From contig SLKS01000223.1 of assembly GCA_007134465.1 (NCBI GenBank), positions 1 to 40,957 on the forward strand: a DNA stretch of 40,957 bases, read 5' to 3'. Source of the DNA: Kiritimatiellia bacterium. GTDB taxonomy: Bacteria; Verrucomicrobiota; Kiritimatiellia; UBA8416; SLMC01. Under the pieces are notes generated by a model. It searched no databases and was not told the origin of the DNA. It worked only from the letters and a program-made list of their open reading frames with translations. This document shows positions 8,506 to 15,663 of the stretch, in pieces. Both the position numbers and the translations under genes were made by a program. The stretch's first letter is position 1. Each line of letters begins with the position of its first letter.

Positions 8506-10389
8506 TTATCTTGCAAGCAAAACGGAAAGAGCGGCGATATCGGCCGGGCTGACGCCGGGAATTCTTGCCGCATGGCCAAGCGTGCGCGGGCGAATTTTGG
8601 TGAGCTTTTCTCGCGCTTCATAGGAAAGCGCCTGACGAGACATAAAATCGAAATCGCTCGGAATGATTTTACGGTCCATTTCTTCCGTTTTACGAATGCG
8701 GACAAGGTCGCGCTCGATATATCCCCGATATTTCACGTGCAGTTCCACTTGCTCGATAACGGCGCGCGGAAGATCATCGCGACATCCGGGCATGGTCGCA
8801 TAGACAACCTCGGGGCGGGCCAGGATGTCGGCCAGCGCTTTCCCGCCGTGCCTCGTATTCGTCAAACGCAGAATTTCCTCGGCGATCATCTTCTCGTATC
8901 GTTCCGTTTCGTCGAGGTATTCTTTTTGCGCCAGTCCGATTTCGCGCGAAAGACGGCTCATCCTGAATCTGGCGTTGTCCTGTCGCAGCAGCAGCCGATA
9001 TTCCGCGCGCGACGTGAACATGCGGTATGGCTCGTCCGTTCCCTTGAGTACGAGGTCGTCAATCAGCACGCCAATATATCCGTCTCCTCGTCCGACAAGC
9101 GCAGGGGGTTTCCCTTTTATTTTCAAAGCGGCATTGACGCCGGCCATGAAGCCTTGTACCGCCGCTTCCTCGTACCCGGTCGTGCCGTTTACCTGTCCGG
9201 CGAGAAAAAGGTTTTCGACAACCTTCGATTCAAGAGCGTGCGTCAATTGGGTCGGATCGCAAAAATCGTACTCGATCGCATATCCATATCGCAAAATGCG
9301 CGCTTCTTCCAAACCGGGCACGGAATGCACCATCGCATCCTGAATTTCCTCGGGCAAACTGTTCGACAGTCCGTTCGGATATACCCAGTCGCTGTTCCGT
9401 CCCTCCGGTTCGACAAATACATGGTGAGAGGTACGGCCCCCGAACTTGACGATCTTATCTTCGATCGAAGGACAATAGCGTACCCCGGCCCCTTTGATGC
9501 CGCCCCCGTATAGCGAGCTTCTTTCGAGATTTTTCGCGACTATCTCATGCGTTTTCTCTGTTGTATGCGTCAAATGACAGGGAATCTGATCGCTGCCCGG
9601 TTTCCACGGCCGTAGCGGAGAGACGCTCTGTTCCACGTGGAACAATTTTCCCGACTGTTCCACGTGGAACAAATCCGCCTCTCTTCTGGCCTGCCAGGAA
9701 AAGAAAGGTGCCGGATCGGTTCCCGGTTGTTCCGTCATTCTGTCGTAGTCAATCGTTCTACTGCTCAACCTAGGCGGGGTTCCTGTTTTCAGGCGCGACG
9801 TACGAATGCCCAATTCTCTGATGCCATCGCGCAGAACTTCTCCTGTCGGCGCATCGAGTCTGCCGCCGGGCCATTGCCTGGCGCCCATATGAATGGCACC
9901 CGCCAGAAAAGTGCCAGCGGTCAAGATCACCGACTGGGCATGCACGGTTCTGCCGTCGCGCAAGGAAACGCCTGTTGTTCGGCGACCGGATGTCAGGATT
10001 CGGATGGCGTCGCCTTCCAGTATGTGCAAATTGGTCTGATCAAGGAGCACGTGGCGCATGCGCGAGGAGTAGCGTTCTTTATCGGATTGGACGCGGTTGG
10101 CCTGGACAGCCGGACCCTTCTTGGTGTTGAGCACGCGAAACTGGATGCCGGTACAGTCGGCATTGACCGGCATTTCTCCGCCCAGCGCGTCGAGCTCGAA
10201 AACCAGATGCGATTTGGCTATGCCACCCACGGCCGGATTGCAGGGCATCAAGGCCACATCGTTAATGCTGTGGGTGATCAGCGTTGTTTTCAGGCCCATG
10301 CGCGCGGCAGCCAAGGCCGCCTCGCACCCGGCATGCCCGCCACCAATTACGGCAATATCGAAAGTGGATGGATCAGGATTGTTTTGCAT
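8506..10389 (-). CDS. mnmG: tRNA uridine-5-carboxymethylaminomethyl(34) synthesis enzyme MnmG (GidA)
   Basis: DIAVIGGGHAGCEAALAAARMGLKTTLIT, MPCNPAVGGIAKSHLVFELDALGG, GLNTKKGPAVQANRVQSDK-like segments, CPSIEDKIVKF, FLAGQVNGTTGYEEAAVQG: near-diagnostic. Confidence 0.97.
   Translation of the reverse strand: MQNNPDPSTFDIAVIGGGHAGCEAALAAARMGLKTTLITHSINDVALMPCNPAVGGIAKSHLVFELDALGGEMPVNADCTGIQFRVLNTKKGPAVQANRVQSDKERYSSRMRHVLLDQTNLHILEGDAIRILTSGRRTTGVSLRDGRTVHAQSVILTAGTFLAGAIHMGARQWPGGRLDAPTGEVLRDGIRELGIRTSRLKTGTPPRLSSRTIDYDRMTEQPGTDPAPFFSWQARREADLFHVEQSGKLFHVEQSVSPLRPWKPGSDQIPCHLTHTTEKTHEIVAKNLERSSLYGGGIKGAGVRYCPSIEDKIVKFGGRTSHHVFVEPEGRNSDWVYPNGLSNSLPEEIQDAMVHSVPGLEEARILRYGYAIEYDFCDPTQLTHALESKVVENLFLAGQVNGTTGYEEAAVQGFMAGVNAALKIKGKPPALVGRGDGYIGVLIDDLVLKGTDEPYRMFTSRAEYRLLLRQDNARFRMSRLSREIGLAQKEYLDETERYEKMIAEEILRLTNTRHGGKALADILARPEVVYATMPGCRDDLPRAVIEQVELHVKYRGYIERDLVRIRKTEEMDRKIIPSDFDFMSRQALSYEAREKLTKIRPRTLGHAARIPGVSPADIAALSVLLAR
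9629..9644. promoter_or_regulatory. parS-like site TGTTCCACGTGGAACA (site 1)
   Basis: Perfect 16-bp palindrome matching the ParB-binding consensus (Pseudomonas-type TGTTCCACGTGGAACA; B. subtilis TGTTTCACGTGAAACA). Confidence 0.85.
9656..9671. promoter_or_regulatory. parS-like site TGTTCCACGTGGAACA (site 2)
   Basis: Second identical perfect palindrome, 27 bp from the first, in the same mnmG reading frame. Confidence 0.85.
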
Positions 10390-10466
10390 GGTTGAAACAA
10401 CTGTGGTATTTATAAGTCTTTCTACTACCTAGTTTTAGAGCTGCACAACGCTCGCAAATAGCCTGT

Positions 10467-10523
10467 GGGCCACCTCGCCTGTCCGCCATTATCGCGAAGC
10501 GTTAATGCGGGTAGCGGTGGCCC
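10467..10523. repeat. Long imperfect hairpin (GGGCCACC...CCGCCATTATCGC-GAA-GCGTTAATGCGG...GGTGGCCC)
   Basis: Outer 8-bp perfect stem plus inner paired blocks CCGC/GCGG, ATTA/TAAT, CGC/GCG with a GAA loop; intergenic. Confidence 0.7.
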
Positions 10524-10562
10524 TACTTGAGCATGCATCGAATCGCAGATGCAAATTCTCCG

Positions 10563-10583
10563 ACCTCTGACTTCTGCCATCTG
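10563..10583. repeat. Degenerate heptamer repeat ACCTCTG-ACTTCTG-CCATCTG
   Basis: Three consecutive 7-nt units. Confidence 0.5.
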
Positions 10584-10787
10584 GTTTGCTGGCGCAGCCC
10601 GCCTTGATTGATAGAACCATCATTCCGGGCGACAAGAACGGACCACGATTCACTTCTGTCGTTTCATAGAATGATCTTGGGTTATTTGCAACGACATTCA
10701 ACGCGGGCGCACTTCGTTTCCTTCGTTATCTTGAGCGAATGGGTCTCCCAAGTTCCCGGCTGTTCTTTCCGCGCGCGCTATCTCGTT

Positions 10788-11315
10788 TCACCCCGAAGGG
10801 GCTGGGCGGGAAAGCTTCGTGTAGTCCGCCCGAGCTTCGGCAAGCTTATAGAGCGATTTCCGGTCCGGCAACGGTTCGTAGCGGAAAGGGCGGCGCGGGT
10901 TCAGCCAGGCGTCGAGTCGCCGGCCCACGCGATCGGGATGACGATAGACGTCGCATTCCCACACCGCGCGCACACGCCAGCCAAGTCGCATCAGTTCCCG
11001 GCGGTTTCGCTGATCGCGCGCGACGTTCGTTTCGAATTTCTTCCGCCAATAGTCGCTGCGCGTACTGGGCATGGTTGCCGACGGGCACCCCGCATGCCGA
11101 TGCCAGAAGCAACCATGCACGAAGACGGCCGCGCGGTATTTCGGCAGAACGATGTCGGGTCGGCCCGGCAGAGCGCGATTGCGCGGGCCGCGCACGGTGA
11201 AACGATAGCCCATGCGATGCAAGAGCATGCGCACCATGATTTCGGGCTTCGTGTTGCGGCTGCGCACCCGGCTCATGATCCAGCGGCGATGGGCTTGGCT
11301 GATGCGATCGGTCAT
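10788..11315 (-). CDS. vsr: Very short patch repair (Vsr) endonuclease
   Basis: MTDRISQAHRRWIMSRVRSRNTKPEIMVRMLLHRMGYRFTVRGPRNRALPGRPDIVLPKYRAAVFVHGCFWHRHAGC...YWRKKFETNVARDQRNRRELMRLGWRVRAVWECDV: canonical Vsr motifs. Confidence 0.93.
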   Translation of the reverse strand: MTDRISQAHRRWIMSRVRSRNTKPEIMVRMLLHRMGYRFTVRGPRNRALPGRPDIVLPKYRAAVFVHGCFWHRHAGCPSATMPSTRSDYWRKKFETNVARDQRNRRELMRLGWRVRAVWECDVYRHPDRVGRRLDAWLNPRRPFRYEPLPDRKSLYKLAEARADYTKLSRPAPSG

Positions 11316-11476
11316 GTCAGAGTTTTCCGAGAACAAACACGGTTTCGCCAACACCATGAGCCATTGATTTCCGAACAAGCCGTCGCAGGCGATGTCCGTC
11401 AGCTATGTCGAGGACTAGACCGAGCGCTATTCGCTGCTTTCAACGAGAACGATTCTCCCGTCATCCTTCTCTCTTT

Positions 11477-11656
11477 TTTATCGGCGTCATGTATCACGGG
11501 ACGCCCAAGCTCGACGCGAAGGCCACCGCGGTCAACCCGGCGTTGCAGGCGGCGCTGGATCGCGACCTCGACGCCGAGCTGGACGACATGAGAAACGATC
11601 TGCGCTCGTTCACCTTCTATCCGGTCGTCAGCCTCGGCCTGGCTTTCCGCTTCTGA
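11477..11656 (+). pseudogene. 3' remnant of an outer-membrane beta-barrel protein
   Basis: FIGVMYHGTPKLDAKATAVNPALQAALDRDLDAELDDMRNDLRSFTFYPVVSLGLAFRF* resembles the C-terminus of a family of proteobacterial-type OMPs ending in YPVVSLG..(Y/F)RF; no upstream body of the gene. Confidence 0.6.
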
Positions 11657-11669
11657 AGCGAGAAAAGCG

Positions 11670-13202
11670 CTACGGCCGTGCCGCGCGCCGCAGGCGGTCG
11701 TTGATCGCGCGGCCGAGTCCACTCTCCGGGACGAGTTCGGCCTCGATTCGGTCCAGCCCGATTCCGTCCAACCGCCGCAACGAGCCGAACAGGCGCGCGG
11801 CGGCTTCGCGCAGATCGCCGGTTTCGGAAAGAATCTCGACCGCCGCGCATGGCGAAGCATCGGCGGGAACGGACTGAAAGGCCAGCAACCCGACGCGGTC
11901 GGCAACCGACGCCGGAAGCGGTTCAGCGATCGGCCTTAGCCGCAAGGGCGTACGGGACGCATAATGCCGCGTCATCATGCCCGGCGCGGGCGCCGGCTGG
12001 CCGTCCGCAACGGAAGCGCCTATTTCCAACGGTCCGATCAGGGCTTCAATCTCCTCGACCGCGATGCCGCCCGACCGCAAGAGCGCGGGCCGAGTCCCCA
12101 GCAGCGATACGATTGTGGATTCCACGCCCACGGCGCAGGGGCCGCCGTCCAGAACCAAATCGGCCCGTTCGCCCAGCCCGGCACGCACATGGTCCGCCGT
12201 CGTGGGGCTCACGCTGCCGAACGGGTTCGCGCTGGGCGCAGCCAGGGGAACGCCGGCCTGCCGGATCAGCGCCAACGCCAGCGGATGACGCGGCATGCGC
12301 ACGGCCACGCTCGGCAGGCCTGCCGTGGCCAGATCGGGCACGCATGGCCGTTTGGGCAGCACAAGCGTTAGCGGGCCGGGCCAGAAGGCGTCGGCCAGCC
12401 GTTGCGCGGGTTCGGGAACGGATTCGGCCAGGGTCGCCAGCGCGGCGCGGTCGGCGATATGGACGATGAGCGGATCGAAATGCGGCCGGTTCTTAGCCTC
12501 GAACACGCGGGCCAGCGCGCGTTCGTCAAAGACCGATGCGCCGAGCCCATACACGGTTTCGGTGGGAAAAGCAACGATGCCGCCCGAACGCAAGCGCGCG
12601 GCGGCATCTCTCAACGCGGACGGGTTCTCGTCCAGCAACGTACGCAGGTCCAGCGCGGCTTCGATCCAATCGGCGGCCTCGCGAATGCCGGGCACAACGA
12701 GCGTGTTCGCGGTCAGCTCATGCCGATGCTTTTCGCCATGACCGGTCCTGACGTACAGTCCGGTTCCTCCCGCATTTTCAGCGAAGAGTACGTCGGCCGG
12801 ATGATCGCCGACCATGAAACAGCGAGCGGGGTCCAGTCCATACTCGCGCGCGGCCTGTTCCAGAAAGAACGGCTTGGGCTTGACGCAGGCGCATCCGTCC
12901 TCGCGCGCATGCGGACAGCAATAGACCCGTTCGACCCGTACGCCGTCGCCGGCCAGCCGCGCGACGACGGCGTCGTTGACCGCGCGCACCTCGTCTTCCG
13001 TGGCCTCTCCCTGCGCGATGCAGGGCTGATGCGTGACGATGAACAGAAGCGCGCGCCGCTGCAAACGGCGCAAGGCAGGCGCGGCATCGGGAAAGAACAT
13101 GGCCTGTTCCGGCCGCCGCAGCACGCCGCGCTCCTCGATCAGCGTTCCGTCCCGATCCAGAAAGACGGCGGTCCCGCCCGCAGGCGATTCGTTGTTTGAC
13201 AT
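11670..13202 (-). CDS. Fusion: HAD D-glycero-D-manno-heptose-1,7-bisphosphate phosphatase-like (GmhB) + threonylcarbamoyl-AMP synthase (TsaC/Sua5)
   Basis: N-term AVFLDRDGTLIEERG...CCPHAREDGCACVKPKP...CFMVGDHPADVLFAENAG; C-term GGIVAFPTETVYGLGASVFDERALARVFEAKNRPHFDPLIVHI...PSANPFGSVSPTTADHV. Start at MSNNESPAGG (13202). Confidence 0.9.
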   Translation of the reverse strand: MSNNESPAGGTAVFLDRDGTLIEERGVLRRPEQAMFFPDAAPALRRLQRRALLFIVTHQPCIAQGEATEDEVRAVNDAVVARLAGDGVRVERVYCCPHAREDGCACVKPKPFFLEQAAREYGLDPARCFMVGDHPADVLFAENAGGTGLYVRTGHGEKHRHELTANTLVVPGIREAADWIEAALDLRTLLDENPSALRDAAARLRSGGIVAFPTETVYGLGASVFDERALARVFEAKNRPHFDPLIVHIADRAALATLAESVPEPAQRLADAFWPGPLTLVLPKRPCVPDLATAGLPSVAVRMPRHPLALALIRQAGVPLAAPSANPFGSVSPTTADHVRAGLGERADLVLDGGPCAVGVESTIVSLLGTRPALLRSGGIAVEEIEALIGPLEIGASVADGQPAPAPGMMTRHYASRTPLRLRPIAEPLPASVADRVGLLAFQSVPADASPCAAVEILSETGDLREAAARLFGSLRRLDGIGLDRIEAELVPESGLGRAINDRLRRAARP

Positions 13203-13286
13203 TTCGACTCCGGATAGGCTAGTTTCGTTTCCAATGCGAGTGCGTCGGCCCAGTGGCAGACCAGCCTCCTTTCGGGAGGACGAACC

Positions 13287-14585
13287 ATGAAGACGAACTA
13301 TCCGAATAAACCAAAGGACCGATTCGAGGTCTACCGTTTTTTCAACGGCCTTTCCGTCGAGGGGAAAGACGGGTTGGACCGTCAGCAAACCCGCTTGCCG
13401 CTAGTCAAGAGTTTTCTCTTCGAGCACGTGTCCTCCCGTAACGGTAGAACGCCCCGATCTCCGAAAGAAATTTTCGGATCTTTAGGGGTAAAATGCGAGT
13501 TTCTTGACGAAACGTTCACGGAGTTGCGCGATCTGGACCAAGTCGGCCCTTCGGGCAAAGAACGTCTAAGAACCGTTGGGTATGTCGAACAATACTCTGA
13601 ACGGTTTTTCGCGTACTACACCTGTGACGAATCGCAGAATTCCGGCAAACGCGCGGCCGGATGGATTACGCGTTCGCCCGATCTCGATTTCACATGGTTC
13701 AGCGGCCCCCTTTTGCAACGTCTTTGGGATACCGATGTGAGTCAACGGGACGACAATCGGTTCAGCAAATTGAGTTTCATGCACGAAAGCGTCTTCGAGA
13801 TGCCGGAAGATGCCAGCCATGAATCTTTGGACGCCGATGAAGACGAGTCGGCGGAGAGTATATCCGACACCCCAGACGATGACAATGATTCGCCGGAATT
13901 CGAAAGACGCAAGGCCCGCTTCCAAATGGCCGACCGCATAGGGCGAATCAAAGAGTCTCTTGGCAGTTTACAACAGACGTACAAGCCGCTCCATGCCTTG
14001 TATGCGCTTCGTTTCCCCTCGCGATCAGGCAAAGGGTGCCACGATCTCTATCAACAGGGACGCATAACCAATCGTTCGTCAAGCTTCGAGGAACATCGAA
14101 ACTTGGTCCGTTATTTGTATCGCACGTACGATTCCGTGCTCATGCGCACAGAGGAAACGGCTTGGCATAGCGCCGAAATCCTTCCCTCGGGAATGCGCGC
14201 GAACATCGGGACCAAAGGGGTGCCGCTTATTGTCCGTTTTCAAGAAGAGCTTACGGAAGCGACGTTCCGGCGATGGGTGACCCTTGCCTTCCGGAAGCGC
14301 AACGCGTTTCGCTTATGGGGCGAGCCAATCTGGCTGGGACCCAAAAAGGTGCATGTTTACGGGGCCGACCGCCATCTTTGGCAGCCGATCAACCTTGAGT
14401 TGACCGAAAAAGGTTTGACAGCGATCTTGCCGCAAGGAACGTGCGGGAACACGTTTCATCGTCTTGTGACAAATATCCAGACCTATGTCTGTCCCGCGAT
14501 AGACGCCTGGCTGGGCGCAGATGAATTCCGGTCCATCGTTGATAATTCCATCGAATCGTCTGGAGGGTATATTGATGAAGGCTGA
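13287..14585 (+). CDS. orfA: uncharacterised 432-aa protein at the start of the defence operon
   Basis: Good RBS (GGGAGG) before ATG; acidic linker EDASHESLDADEDESAESISDTPDDDNDSPEFERRK; overlaps orfB by 11 bp; no family recognised. Confidence 0.8.
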   Translation: MKTNYPNKPKDRFEVYRFFNGLSVEGKDGLDRQQTRLPLVKSFLFEHVSSRNGRTPRSPKEIFGSLGVKCEFLDETFTELRDLDQVGPSGKERLRTVGYVEQYSERFFAYYTCDESQNSGKRAAGWITRSPDLDFTWFSGPLLQRLWDTDVSQRDDNRFSKLSFMHESVFEMPEDASHESLDADEDESAESISDTPDDDNDSPEFERRKARFQMADRIGRIKESLGSLQQTYKPLHALYALRFPSRSGKGCHDLYQQGRITNRSSSFEEHRNLVRYLYRTYDSVLMRTEETAWHSAEILPSGMRANIGTKGVPLIVRFQEELTEATFRRWVTLAFRKRNAFRLWGEPIWLGPKKVHVYGADRHLWQPINLELTEKGLTAILPQGTCGNTFHRLVTNIQTYVCPAIDAWLGADEFRSIVDNSIESSGGYIDEG

Positions 14586-15648
14586 AGCGCTTTTGAGCGA
14601 TCCCGGCTTTCAGCTCAATTTATTGCTTTGGATGACACGCGCTCAGCCGCCGGAAGCTTATTTAGTTCGCCCGATTTTCAGGGAGCAAGGCTTCTCGTTG
14701 CTGTACATTGAGAACCCCTTGCCCCTGCCGGAGGAGACCGCGCAAAAGGCAGCATCGTCAGGAATGGCCGTCAGCGTCAATCCTGAACCAGATGTGCTTT
14801 TGCGTCGCGAGCGTGACAACACAGCGCTTTGCATCGAAGCCAAAGGACGGGCTTTTTCCAGCAACAGCTCTACCGCCAGGCAAGCGCGAGGGCACTTGCT
14901 GGCATGTGGCCCCGCCTTTGCCGAAACGCTGAAACCGTTGACAAGCAGCCTTTTATGCTACCTGGTCCCAAACGCGGAAACCGACTACATGGGGCAATGC
15001 CTTTCCGAGCTGAGTCGCGAACTGAGCAATGCAGGATTTAAGCCTGGCGATCACTGTGTTCATGGGCTTCATATGGACGGCTCCGCCGTCGTCTATTCAT
15101 GGGATTCTGAGTTCAGAGTGTATGCCGGATACGATTCCGACAGCGCAATTGTCATGCGAAACCTTCAAGACGGCACAGACCCCAGCCCTCTCTTTTTGGT
15201 TTTCAGCGACGAAGATTATCCCGATCCGGAACGACAAGAATTAAATCGCAAAGCTTTTCAAAACCAAGTTTATGCGGCTTTGCTCTGTCAAATCCAACAA
15301 ACGGCGGCTGGCGAAATCTATTCCCGGACGATTCGTGATTTGCTTTTGAACACCACAGACGGGATTTTTCAATATATCGGCAGGGATCGGCAATTGCGCA
15401 TGTGCCGATTGGTGCGCGAAAACATATTCAAACGCATATTGTCGTATTGGAAAGAGCGCATTCCTGACCTCGTGTCGCTAGACTCGGATTCCCTGATTGT
15501 GCGTTTTGCCGACAGCGCGCGCCGCGAGCAGTTTCTCGACTGGCTTGAAGATTACAAGAGAACTGCATTCGCCTGCGACAAACCGCCAGATGAAGAACCA
15601 CTGCCGCTTCTGGAAATGATGAACCGGAACGACACGACTGACACTTAG
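14575..15648 (+). CDS. orfB: uncharacterised protein with predicted PD-(D/E)XK nuclease motif
   Basis: RBS GGAGGG; PDVLLRRERDNTALCIEAKGR (D73...E88-x-K90) matches PD...ExK; ends 15 bp before hsdM. Confidence 0.75.
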   Translation: MKAEALLSDPGFQLNLLLWMTRAQPPEAYLVRPIFREQGFSLLYIENPLPLPEETAQKAASSGMAVSVNPEPDVLLRRERDNTALCIEAKGRAFSSNSSTARQARGHLLACGPAFAETLKPLTSSLLCYLVPNAETDYMGQCLSELSRELSNAGFKPGDHCVHGLHMDGSAVVYSWDSEFRVYAGYDSDSAIVMRNLQDGTDPSPLFLVFSDEDYPDPERQELNRKAFQNQVYAALLCQIQQTAAGEIYSRTIRDLLLNTTDGIFQYIGRDRQLRMCRLVRENIFKRILSYWKERIPDLVSLDSDSLIVRFADSARREQFLDWLEDYKRTAFACDKPPDEEPLPLLEMMNRNDTTDT

Positions 15649-15663
15649 ATCCCCGGAACAATC

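Noticed and set aside
10467-10523. Integron attC site
   Set aside because: Hairpin present but no RYYYAAC/GTTRRRY core sites, integrase or cassette array.
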